A stretch of 64,000 bases of DNA from Micromonospora sp. U21 (GTDB taxonomy: Bacteria; Actinomycetota; Actinomycetes; Mycobacteriales; Micromonosporaceae), in assembly GCF_018070045.1 (NCBI RefSeq), contig NZ_JAGPYK010000005.1, forward strand, positions 62,001 to 126,000, given 5' to 3'. Positions 56,632 through 64,000 of the stretch are shown here, piece after piece. The stretch's first letter is position 1. Each line of letters opens with the position of its first letter. Position numbers and translations under genes: made by a program. The notes beneath the pieces were generated by a model. That model did not search any database. It was given only the letters and a program-made list of their open reading frames with translations, and was not told the origin of the DNA.

Positions 56632-59600
56632 TTACTCCGCCTGGCCGCGCAGATCGTTGAGCTGCGCCCTGGTACGGACGGTGTCTGGATGCTCCGCGCC
56701 GAGGGCCTCCGCGCGTATCTCGGCGAGCTTGGTGAAGATTTCGATCGCCTCGGCGCGCAGTCCCGCGCTGCTCAGCACGTTGCCGAGGAGATCGGCGCAC
56801 CGGATGGTCAGCGGATCGCTCGGCCCGAACACTCGTACCCGGTCGGTCAGCAGGTTGATCAGAAACCCGACCGCCTCGCGCCGGCCCGCCTGGCGTAATG
56901 CAGAGGCATGGTTGTCCCGAGCGGTGAAGGTGTTTGGGTGGTCGGGGCCGTACGTTCGCAGGTAACCCTCGGTTGTGCGTTCGTGCAGTTCTACAGCCTC
57001 GCTGGCGCGGCCGATGGCCACCAGAGCGACGGCCAGGTTGTTCGCGCTGCTCAGCGTGTGCGGGTGGTCCGCACCGAGACGGCGTTGCCGGATGTCGAGG
57101 GCGATGCGCTGCAGCTCGACCGACTCGTCCAGCCGGCCGACCTTGTGCAGCGCCTGGGCATAGGTGTTGTAGCTGGTCAGCGTATCCAGGTGATCGTCGC
57201 CGAGCACCCTGCGTCGATCGGCCAGAACTGCCGCGTTGAGCGCCAGCGATTCATCGAGCCGGCCCGCGAACTGCAGCGCCACCGCCAGGTTGCCCCGGGC
57301 ACCCATGGTTTCCGGGTGGTCGGCTCCGTACAGTCGGAGCCGACGCTCGACCACCGGCTCGAACTCGGCAATCGCTTCATCGGCCCGGCCTGCGTCCATC
57401 AAGGTCGCGGCCAGCAGATTACGAGCCATCAACGTCTCCGGCCTGTCCGGCCCATGAGCCCGGGCGAATGCCGCCACCACCTCGACCAACGCCGGGATCG
57501 CCTCGTCGGGCCGACCCGCGTCTGCCAGCGCCGATGCCAGATTGGCCTGACTGATCAGAGTGTCGGGGTGGTCGCCGCCGAGGATCCGCCGCCGGTCTTC
57601 GTAGGCGGCACGTTGCTGCGCGACAGCCTCGTTGATCCGGCCCGCCCGGCGGAGTACTGAAGCGAGGTTGCTCCGGCTGGTCAGCGTGCTGGGATGGTCG
57701 GCGCCGAGCACGCGCAGCCGGTCGGCCAGCACCGCTTCGTTGAGTGCGGCCGCCTCATCCAGATGCCAGCCCGCACTCAGCGCGTACGCCAGGTTGCTCC
57801 GGCTGGTCAGGGTCTCCGGATGGTCGGTGCCGTAGATCTCCACACACCGAGCGAGCACAGCACGCTGTTCCGTGATCGCTTCTTCGACGCGACCGGCGTC
57901 CTGCAGCATGGATGCCAGGTTGCTGCGGATGGTGAGCGCGTCGGGATGCTCGTCGCCGAGCTGATGCAGCACCTCAGCATTGACCGTCAGGGCTTCGTCA
58001 ACCTGGCCCACCGCGGCCAGGTTGACTGCCAGGGTTCCACGCAGCCGCAGAGTGCGGGCCGCTGCGGCGCCGAGTGCCTGTTCGGCCCACGCCACCGCAG
58101 TGCGGGCCATCTCCAGCGCTTGATCCAAACGGCCAGCAGTGCGCAGCTCGCGGGCCAGGATGGCGCAGCCGGTCAGTATCCGATGATGCTCCGGGGGCAC
58201 CGCGGCGTGCTGTTCGACGACAAGTTGCTGCCACAGCTCGATGGCCTGCTCGGTACGACCGAGTTGGCCGAGCGCGACGGCTCGGACTTCCCGGATCGAC
58301 CACAGCGCGTCCCGGATCGCGGTGCCGCCGGTCTCGGCTCCGAAGCCAGGCGTATCGTCCTCGGCGATGCCCAGCGCCAGGTCGGTCAGTTCGAGGACCC
58401 GCTGCAGCTCCCGCGGATGGCGCAGCAGGTTGGAGGCGATCACCCGGCAGGCTTCCAACACGGTTGGCCTGGTTGGCAGGATCCCGCCAGCGTGCAGAGC
58501 GAGCACCATCCGTGCCTGGTGCTCGGCTCGATCCCGGGACGGGTCGTCGTCATCCGTGCCCGAGGACAACCGCTCGGCGAGCCCGCGGTAGAACTCGTGC
58601 CGCTCGTCGCGGCCGAACAGGTCTGTCGGGTCGCTCAGCGCGATATCACGTTGCACCGGCTCGTGGAAGCGCCGGAAAACGTCGTCGACGCGCCGGACCC
58701 AACCGTAGCGGGTGGGCGTACTGTCCAGCGCGGCTCGATCGGCGATGTCTGGGAAGAGCTTTCCGGCCACATCGGCGAGCAGAGCGGCTTCCCACCGATC
58801 CTCGCCCGCTGCCCACGGTGAGCCTGTGCTGCCCGGCGTACTCCAGGCTCCCAGCACCAGAACCTGCTGGACGGGCTCGGGAAGCTCCCGCCAGATCGCC
58901 CGGTAGAGGTCCTCGACGGTAGCGGGAAGCTCGGCGACCTCGACCTCGGTGAGCGCGACGGCGCCGCGCGTGGCCCGCCGCTGGACCCGCGGCAACGTGC
59001 AGACCAGCTCCAGGGGCAGGGGATTGGGGTAGCGGGTGACCAGCCGCTGTATCGTCTCGTCGGTCGTCGCCGGATGGTAGAAACGGACGATCGTCGCCAG
59101 GTCGGCGTCGTCCAGCACGCCGAGCCCCGCCCCTGGGGGCATGCCTGGTGGATTCGTCAGGTCGTGCCTGATCCGAAGCAGCCTGCCCGCCGCGACGACG
59201 TCCACCAGCTCGCGCGGCGGGCCATCAGCATCGAGCATGCCCGGCCAGGTGCTGGTGAGCAGGAGGATCGGAGCGTCCGAGCGGAGCAGGCGTCCGAGCA
59301 GCTCGATCAGGATCGGATCCGCGAGGTGCAGGTCCTCGACCGCGATCACCGTCGGAAACCCTGGGCGGGCGAGCCGGACCAGCGTGGACGCGGTGTCGTC
59401 GACCACGTCGCCGCCGTCCGTGGTGTCGATGGTCGCCTCCTGAGCAACCGACCGGTGCTGATCCCGCGCGGTGAGGACCTGGCCGGTCACCCATTTGCCG
59501 AGCAACCAGGCCAAGCCGAGGCCGGGCACGGCGTGGCCGACGATGGCTTCGACGGCTTGATCCCGGGCCGTGGCGGCGGTCTCCTCGCCAACCGTGCGTC

Positions 59601-60105
59601 CGGCGCGTGCGGCCTTACCCCCGTGCCGCTCGCGGAACGTCGCCAGGCTGTGCCAGCGCGCCTCCAGCCACTGTTGGTGCTCGGCGAGCTGACGGAGATC
59701 TTCGGTGAGCGCCACTGACGGGACGCCGTTGCGGCTGCCGCATACGATGCCCCACCAGAACCAGTCCGGCAGGGAGCCGCCTGGCCGTGTCACAACCATG
59801 GGGTAAACGCGCTTGCGGCGTTGGCCCACCGGACCCGGGCCGCCTGAACCCACGGCGGGGCCCTCGCGCGTCGCGCCCAGGATTGATGCGGGCCAGTACG
59901 GTGGCGCCGACTGCCGGGAGGCCGCCAGCACCGCGTAGAACTCACGCATCACCCGGGTCTTGCCCCACCCGGACGGGGCCTCCAGCGAGATCCACCGGGC
60001 CGGCCCGCCGCCGGCCAGCTCGTCGAAGTGCCCGATCAGCCCATCCACGAGCAGACGGCGGGACGCTCCGCGGAACGCGGGCTCTACCTGCCGCTGAACC
60101 TGCAT
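56632..60105 (-). CDS. STAND-type NTPase with about 11 C-terminal kinesin-light-chain-like TPR repeats
   Basis: This 1157-residue protein has an N-terminal P-loop NTPase: Walker A A43-PSGWGKT50 and Walker B-like VIAVEDLH at 253-260. A middle helical domain (VEDLYRAIWRELPEPVQQVL) is followed, from about residue 655 to the end, by 11-12 repeats of 42 residues. Each repeat has the form LGADHPxTLxSRxNLAxxLxxAGR-x-x-EA. The same plan (NTPase plus TPR sensor) is used by bacterial STAND regulators and by some anti-phage proteins. No effector domain is fused at either end, and no small effector gene is adjacent. The ATG at 60105 gives the Walker A at normal distance. Regulator or defence role is inference. 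Confidence 0.8.
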   Translation of the reverse strand: MQVQRQVEPAFRGASRRLLVDGLIGHFDELAGGGPARWISLEAPSGWGKTRVMREFYAVLAASRQSAPPYWPASILGATREGPAVGSGGPGPVGQRRKRVYPMVVTRPGGSLPDWFWWGIVCGSRNGVPSVALTEDLRQLAEHQQWLEARWHSLATFRERHGGKAARAGRTVGEETAATARDQAVEAIVGHAVPGLGLAWLLGKWVTGQVLTARDQHRSVAQEATIDTTDGGDVVDDTASTLVRLARPGFPTVIAVEDLHLADPILIELLGRLLRSDAPILLLTSTWPGMLDADGPPRELVDVVAAGRLLRIRHDLTNPPGMPPGAGLGVLDDADLATIVRFYHPATTDETIQRLVTRYPNPLPLELVCTLPRVQRRATRGAVALTEVEVAELPATVEDLYRAIWRELPEPVQQVLVLGAWSTPGSTGSPWAAGEDRWEAALLADVAGKLFPDIADRAALDSTPTRYGWVRRVDDVFRRFHEPVQRDIALSDPTDLFGRDERHEFYRGLAERLSSGTDDDDPSRDRAEHQARMVLALHAGGILPTRPTVLEACRVIASNLLRHPRELQRVLELTDLALGIAEDDTPGFGAETGGTAIRDALWSIREVRAVALGQLGRTEQAIELWQQLVVEQHAAVPPEHHRILTGCAILARELRTAGRLDQALEMARTAVAWAEQALGAAAARTLRLRGTLAVNLAAVGQVDEALTVNAEVLHQLGDEHPDALTIRSNLASMLQDAGRVEEAITEQRAVLARCVEIYGTDHPETLTSRSNLAYALSAGWHLDEAAALNEAVLADRLRVLGADHPSTLTSRSNLASVLRRAGRINEAVAQQRAAYEDRRRILGGDHPDTLISQANLASALADAGRPDEAIPALVEVVAAFARAHGPDRPETLMARNLLAATLMDAGRADEAIAEFEPVVERRLRLYGADHPETMGARGNLAVALQFAGRLDESLALNAAVLADRRRVLGDDHLDTLTSYNTYAQALHKVGRLDESVELQRIALDIRQRRLGADHPHTLSSANNLAVALVAIGRASEAVELHERTTEGYLRTYGPDHPNTFTARDNHASALRQAGRREAVGFLINLLTDRVRVFGPSDPLTIRCADLLGNVLSSAGLRAEAIEIFTKLAEIRAEALGAEHPDTVRTRAQLNDLRGQAE

Positions 60106-60350
60106 TGGTCCAGGTTATTGCTCCACTGTGTCTGGCAAGGTCAGCGAGTTGGACCAATTTCACGCCACGATCGCGTCGGCGGGGATCCAGCTGACGCGGT
60201 CGCGGTGTCGGTAGGGCAGCCAGGTTCGGTGCAGGATGCCTTGGATGGTTCTGCGTGTCGAGGCGGTGCGGTTGGCGCTGTGCAGGATGCGCGGAGCCGG
60301 GCGGGCTCGGCGCGAGGTGTGGCGGGGCGATGGTCGACGATGAGTCCGAC

Positions 60351-60565
60351 AAGAAGTTGCCTGCACGTGCGGGGACGACACCAGGGGAATGCCGGCCGCC
60401 GGGCTCAGGTAGGGAAGACCCCGCGTGCAGGGGCCGCGGGGTCAGCATCCGGGTCAGCAACGGCTACATCGGACCCCCCCGCACGCGTGGGGGCCTTTTG
60501 GACCTGTATCGGCCGGCCATGATCATCCGTGCGTTGTCCCCGCACACACGGAGGGTCTTCCGGAC
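60351..60565. repeat. Cluster of four degenerate CRISPR-repeat-like elements
   Basis: Four similar elements occur about every 60 bases: 60351-60379, 60411-60439, about 60469-60498 and 60534-60562. Each is about 29 bases with a CCCCGCAC/GTGCGGGG-type core. The first two run one way (AAGAAG...GGGGACGAC and GGGAAGACCCC...) and the last two the other way (ending GGGGGCCTT and GGGTCTTCC). Size and period fit type I-E CRISPR (29 + 32). They differ much from one another, no cas gene is in the window, and two of them form hairpins that could be terminators. Confidence 0.35.
60417..60443. terminator. 9-bp perfect GC hairpin
   Basis: GACCCCGCG at 60417-60425 pairs with CGCGGGGTC at 60435-60443, loop 9 bases. 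It lies downstream of the ferritin-like gene's stop (60591) and upstream of the STAND gene's start, so it could end the ferritin-like transcript. It overlaps the second CRISPR-like element. Confidence 0.5.
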
Positions 60566-60590
60566 TGCGCGCTCGGGGCGACTTGAACCC

Positions 60591-61496
60591 TCAGGCCGTT
60601 CCGGCGCTCACCACGATTTCGCCGTTCATGCCGGCTGGGTAGAAGCCACCCGAAGCCGCCGGGGTCAGGCTCAGGTACACGATGTTCAAAACGGACTGGG
60701 CCGATCGGCCGTAGCACATCCCGTTTTCATCCGTGGGGATAAAGTTCGGGTCCGCCGCCGTGCCGACACCCTGGTCGTCATCCGCAGGACCATCAAGACT
60801 GTTGCGCGCGTCGGAGATCTTTTGTACCGAGTCAAATACTGTTTCGTCGGCGAGTCCGGCGCTGTAGACCGCGGATCGGACAATCCCCGCGTGGTATGCC
60901 TCGGTGGCCAGCAGTCCGGCTGCCGCATCAAGGTACGTTTTGTTCGACAGCAGTGACGCGGATCCTTTGAACGCCGACACTCCGACGTCTTCGAAGAGGA
61001 ACGCCGCAAAGAGGAAGTTAAGGTCGTTCGCGTACGGGTCAAAGCTTTCGCCTTGCTTGATTAGACCAGCGGCAGTCGCCGCCGCAGTGAAGCTCGCGTC
61101 CAGCGAAATCGCGGGACGAGCAACAGCGGCGTTGCCGAGCGCGGATCGCAAGAAGGCCACGTGCTGCATCTCGTCGGAGGCGATTTCCTTCGCGAACCTC
61201 TGCACGAATTTGCTGCTGAAGTTGACTGATCCTCCGCCGGTCACCTCGCCGCGCGCCCCGGTGCCGGTAGTCATCTCGTCAGGAAGCCCGGATCCCGTTG
61301 TCGCGCGGAGATAGAACTCAGCTTCGAGATATTCGAGATTGAGCGCGAAGTTGAGGATAGCCGCGTCGCTCGGCGAGCCACCACCCGCCGGGTCGGCTTT
61401 GCACACCCCTGGATCCACCAAGGCCGCGAGCCTTCGTCGATCAGTTTCGGATTCTGCACTGCGTGACACCGCCTCTGAGATGAACCAGTTGTCCAT
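60591..61496 (-). CDS. Ferritin-like domain protein (desiccation-related type)
   Basis: This 301-residue protein has a four-helix ferritin-like domain: FALNLEYLEAEFYLRA, then FAKEIASDEMQHVAFLR with the metal-ligand pattern E-x6-Y and D-E-x2-H, and AAGLLATEAYHAGIVRSAVY. The C-terminal 60 residues contain GMCYGRSAQSVLNIVYL, typical of the plant desiccation-related PCC13-62 group. I take the ATG at 61496 because GGAGG precedes it. No signal peptide is visible. The gene has more A/T-rich codons than its neighbours and lies between a CRISPR-like cluster and an IS481 relic, so it may have been acquired. The function in bacteria is unknown. Confidence 0.85.
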   Translation of the reverse strand: MDNWFISEAVSRSAESETDRRRLAALVDPGVCKADPAGGGSPSDAAILNFALNLEYLEAEFYLRATTGSGLPDEMTTGTGARGEVTGGGSVNFSSKFVQRFAKEIASDEMQHVAFLRSALGNAAVARPAISLDASFTAAATAAGLIKQGESFDPYANDLNFLFAAFLFEDVGVSAFKGSASLLSNKTYLDAAAGLLATEAYHAGIVRSAVYSAGLADETVFDSVQKISDARNSLDGPADDDQGVGTAADPNFIPTDENGMCYGRSAQSVLNIVYLSLTPAASGGFYPAGMNGEIVVSAGTA

Positions 61497-61786
61497 GCTG
61501 CCTCCGTTTTGGTGCATCCAGGTCCTAGCCGTCCGTGCCGGCCGACCTGACTGGAAGGGATGACACTCACGTTAGTTGCGCGGACGAACCTCAGGAATGT
61601 TTGCCGAAAGGCGGTACGGGGTGAATCAAACTTCGACTACGCTCCGCGCGGTGGACCGTGCGCCGGTCGCGGCGCGCGCAGTCGCCAACGTACGCCGGGT
61701 GCTGTTGGGTTCCCGATGTCCGGATATTCCCCATCGGCGGTGCTCGCCCTCCGGGAACTGGGCACCGAAAGTCGGGACCGCGTTCG

Positions 61787-62180
61787 TGTAAACCGTCATC
61801 GACGGCCACTCCCGCGTCGCCTACGCCGAGATCCGTGACGACGAGGAAGCCGCCATCGCCATCGACGTGCTCCGCAACGCCGTCGCCCGGTTCACCGCAC
61901 GGGGTGTCACCATCGAGCGGGCGCTGTCGGACAACCGGCTCGGCCTACAGGTCCTCCGCCTGGCGCGACGCCTGCCACGAGCTAGGCGTCACCGTGAAGA
62001 AGGCCCGCCCCTACCGGCCCCAAACGTTCCACTGCACCCTCAGCGATGGCTGGGCCTCGGGTCCATCGAACTCTCCTGGCTCGGGCAAGACACTGGCCGC
62101 CGTCTCCGCAGGCTAGCCTTACTGGACCAGATAGTCCAGTCGATCGCTCGTTGCCAGAACCGCTCGGCCCTCGTGAACCA
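61787..62180 (+). pseudogene. IS481-family transposase remnant
   Basis: The reading TVIDGHSRVAYAEIRDDEEA, VARFTARGVTIERALSDN, then after a frame change GSAYRSSAWRDACHELGVTV and ARPYRPQT, follows the DDE domain of IS481 transposases. The segment after RPYRPQT (normally NGKIERFHRT) is lost, and the N-terminal HTH part is missing. No terminal inverted repeats were found. The 290 bases upstream (61497-61786) hold no gene I recognise. Confidence 0.85.
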
Positions 62181-62258
62181 CCACCTCAGGGTGTTTTAAG
62201 CTGTACTGAGAGGCGGTTAGGGTCGAGACGCCCCCAGCTGAACTTGCTCCACGCCAAG

Positions 62259-62290
62259 CCCGGAGATGGACTCATCAGTCCGTCTCCGGG
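62259..62290. promoter_or_regulatory. 14-bp inverted repeat upstream of the oxidoreductase gene
   Basis: The arms at 62259-62272 and 62277-62290 pair with one G-T wobble, loop 4 bases. It lies 119 bases before the oxidoreductase start. It may be a terminator left from upstream DNA or a regulator site; the sequence does not decide. Confidence 0.4.
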
Positions 62291-62408
62291 CCGCACTCCG
62301 CGTCACCGATCTTTTCGGTCGGCTGGGTGGGACACGGACGTCTGGCGTCAGTAAATGGGGGAAGTGAAGTGTCGTGCTGGTGGGTGACTGATGCAGGGAG
62401 GTGTCCAG

Positions 62409-63326
62409 ATGAGGGCGATTGTTGTGACGGATGAGGCTGCGGGGACGGCCGGGATGGCGTTGGTGGAGCGTGCGGAGCCGGAGGCGACGGCGAATGATGT
62501 TCTTGTTGAGGTGTATGCGTCGGGGTTCACTCCGGGTGAGTTGACGTGGCCGGGGACTTGGACTGATCGACTTGGGCGGGATCGGACGCCGTCGGTTCCG
62601 GGGCATGAGGTGGCTGGGGTGGTCAGCGCGCTCGGTTATGGCACGCGGGGTCTGTCGGTGGGGCAGCGGGTGTTCGGTCTGGCGGACTGGAGTCGTGACG
62701 GGACGTTGGCGGAGTATGTGGCTGTGGAGGCGCGGAACCTTGCGTCGTTGCCGGGTGATGTTGATTTTGCGGTTGGGGCGAGTCTGCCGATCTCGGGTTT
62801 GACCGCGTGGCAGGGGTTGTTCGTGCATGGTCGTTTCCAGGCGGGGCAGAGTGTTCTTGTCCATGGTGCGGGCGGTGGGGTTGGTTCGATGGTGACGCAG
62901 TTGGCCAGGGAGGCGGGTGCCTACGTTGTTGGCACGGGGCGTGCGGGGGACCGTCAGGCCGCGCTCGATTTCGGTGCGCAGGAGTTTGTTGACCTCGGTA
63001 ATGATGTCCTGGAGGACGTCGGTGGGGTGGATCTGGTTTTCGACGTGATCGGTGGCGATATTCAGAAGCGTTCTGTGGGTCTGGTGCGGGCCGGTGGGAT
63101 GTTGGTGACCGTTGCTGGTCCGCCTGAGGCGCGGCCGGTGGACGGCCTGGCGGTGGATTTTGTTGTCGAGGCCGATCGGGTGCAACTGGGTGAGGTGGTC
63201 CAGCGGGTCAGGGATGGTCGGCTGCGTACGAACATTGGCACCGTGGCGACCCTCGACGACGCCGTCGCCGCGTTCAACCCGACTGAGCGGATCAAGGGAA
63301 AGACGATCATCCGCGTTCGCTCGTAA
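62409..63326 (+). CDS. Zinc-free NADP-dependent MDR oxidoreductase (quinone oxidoreductase-like)
   Basis: This 305-residue medium-chain reductase has the N-terminal GroES-like domain (PSVPGHEVAGVVSALG) and the nucleotide motif VLVHGAGGGVGSMVTQLA with GTGRAGDRQAALDFGA. The catalytic-zinc Cys/His set is absent, as in quinone or enone reductases. It starts at ATG 62409 after SD AGGGAGGT; the ATG at 62391 is upstream of that SD. Codons ending in T and G are much more common than in nearby genes, which suggests foreign origin. The substrate is unknown. Confidence 0.9.
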   Translation: MRAIVVTDEAAGTAGMALVERAEPEATANDVLVEVYASGFTPGELTWPGTWTDRLGRDRTPSVPGHEVAGVVSALGYGTRGLSVGQRVFGLADWSRDGTLAEYVAVEARNLASLPGDVDFAVGASLPISGLTAWQGLFVHGRFQAGQSVLVHGAGGGVGSMVTQLAREAGAYVVGTGRAGDRQAALDFGAQEFVDLGNDVLEDVGGVDLVFDVIGGDIQKRSVGLVRAGGMLVTVAGPPEARPVDGLAVDFVVEADRVQLGEVVQRVRDGRLRTNIGTVATLDDAVAAFNPTERIKGKTIIRVRS

Positions 63327-63482
63327 GGACTCGGCACGCCCGAGCAGGAGAAAGCCCTCCCCGCAGGAGCGAGAAGTACGTCGAGGGGTCTTCACCTCCC
63401 GTCGACGACATATGGCTGGGCGAGTACGACTACCGCCACGACCCGGAAGTGATCTGTTGACCATCAACGAGGGAACATCCCC

Positions 63483-63905
63483 ATGACCGACCCAACCGAG
63501 CCGACCCGCTACGCCTTCGAGTACTCCGACGAGAAAGGCACCCTCAGCGACGAGGTAATCGACGATCCCCACGCCCCCGCGTTCGACTTCCAAGTCGTCA
63601 ACGACGAGAAACTCGGCATCTACGACGCCATCGTCGGGGACCGAGAGGTGGCCGGGTTGACCTACAACGTCGCCGGAGACGACCGACTCGTGCTGCTGGG
63701 CACCTCGGTGTTCCCCGAGTTCCGCAAGCAGGGCATCGCGACCGAGTTGATCCGACGTGTCCTGGACGACGTGCGGGTGCAAGGTAAGACGGTCACCATC
63801 ATGTGTCAGATCGTGCGTTCCTTCATCGAGCACAACCCTGAGTACGCGGATCTTATTGACCCGGAGCACCCGGGTGTAACCCCGGGTAATCCCCGTTTGT
63901 CCTGA
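63483..63905 (+). CDS. GNAT-family N-acetyltransferase
   Basis: This 140-residue acetyltransferase is of the small YidJ-like type. The core motif is VFPEFRKQGIATELIRRVLD, where the R/Q-x-x-G-I-A loop binds acetyl-CoA pyrophosphate, followed by CQIVRSFIEHNPEYADL, the usual end of this subfamily. The N-terminal 40 residues are an acidic extension. It is 156 bases downstream of the oxidoreductase gene. The acceptor is unknown. Confidence 0.88.
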   Translation: MTDPTEPTRYAFEYSDEKGTLSDEVIDDPHAPAFDFQVVNDEKLGIYDAIVGDREVAGLTYNVAGDDRLVLLGTSVFPEFRKQGIATELIRRVLDDVRVQGKTVTIMCQIVRSFIEHNPEYADLIDPEHPGVTPGNPRLS

Positions 63906-63942
63906 ACCCACCTGTTAGCTCCTTCGACGGATTGTGTGACGA

Positions 63943-64000
63943 TGACGATCGATCTTGAGGCCGAGGCGGCCACCCGGGAAGAGAACAATGCGGCGGTCAT
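63943..64000 (+). CDS. Start of an unidentified gene, cut by the window edge
   Basis: An open frame starts at the ATG at 63943 and encodes TIDLEAEAATREENNAAV before the window ends. Nineteen codons are too few to name it. It is on the same strand as the GNAT gene. Confidence 0.35.

Noticed and set aside
60565..60600. Second tRNA-like end (GACTTGAACCC) at the ferritin-like gene stop
   Set aside because: The T-stem does not pair and the sequence lies inside the end of a coding region.
62217..63911. 564-codon minus-strand open frame
   Set aside because: Antisense to the oxidoreductase and GNAT genes; composition is Arg/His/Pro-rich with no domain.

Overview
The window is high-GC actinobacterial DNA: dense genes, many GTG starts, 4-base ATGA/GTGA overlaps, LacI and IclR regulators beside catabolic operons, and CUT1 sugar importers without their own ATPase. 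The gene set and sequence style suggest a soil or plant-associated Micromonosporaceae, perhaps Micromonospora. That placement is inference; there is no rRNA or marker gene here.

Layout. (1) 1-8178, minus strand: a GH1 beta-glucosidase cut by the left edge, an Opp/Dpp-type oligosaccharide ABC importer and a LacI regulator. (2) 8259-13291: a HEAT-like protein, then a secreted calcium-repeat protein ending in a PD-(D/E)XK nuclease-like domain, followed by a small acidic protein that may be its immunity protein. (3) 13628-23469, minus strand: a long operon encoding a NitT/TauT-type importer, a benzoylformate decarboxylase-like enzyme, an aromatic aldehyde dehydrogenase, an IclR regulator, an MFS transporter and 4-hydroxybenzoate hydroxylase. 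(4) 23783-30127, plus strand: the divergent protocatechuate cluster pcaI-J-(F remnant)-H-G-B-D-C-R, then a secreted tannase/feruloyl-esterase-like enzyme. (5) 32224-35000: recombinase and IS3 debris around an S9 peptidase gene. (6) 35020-44080: LacI regulator, CUT1 importer, a GH78 rhamnosidase relic, a full secreted GH78 and a GH1. (7) 44130-56363: cell-envelope and miscellaneous genes (GT2, membrane proteins, LtrA, a truncated cydA with intact cydB, MscS, DM13). (8) 56632-64000: a STAND NTPase with TPR repeats, CRISPR-repeat-like sequences, a ferritin-like gene, an IS481 relic, an oxidoreductase and a GNAT acetyltransferase.

How it fits together. Regions 1, 3, 4 and 6 read as plant-phenolic and plant-glycoside use. 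GH78 and GH1 would remove rhamnose and glucose from phenolic glycosides, and the tannase-like esterase would release phenolic acids. The minus-strand operon would import an arylglyoxylate-type acid and convert it by decarboxylation and aldehyde oxidation to 4-hydroxybenzoate. PobA would then make protocatechuate for the adjacent beta-ketoadipate genes. Three similar inverted repeats lie between the two divergent aromatic operons, and two nearly identical 20-bp boxes lie between the second LacI gene and its transporter operon.

Decay is a second theme. pcaF and a GH78 gene each survive as a head joined to a tail with the middle missing. cydA has lost its N-terminal part beside an IS3 fragment, an SMR transporter lacks its first helix, and a 22-bp tandem duplication has shifted the frame of a recombinase remnant.
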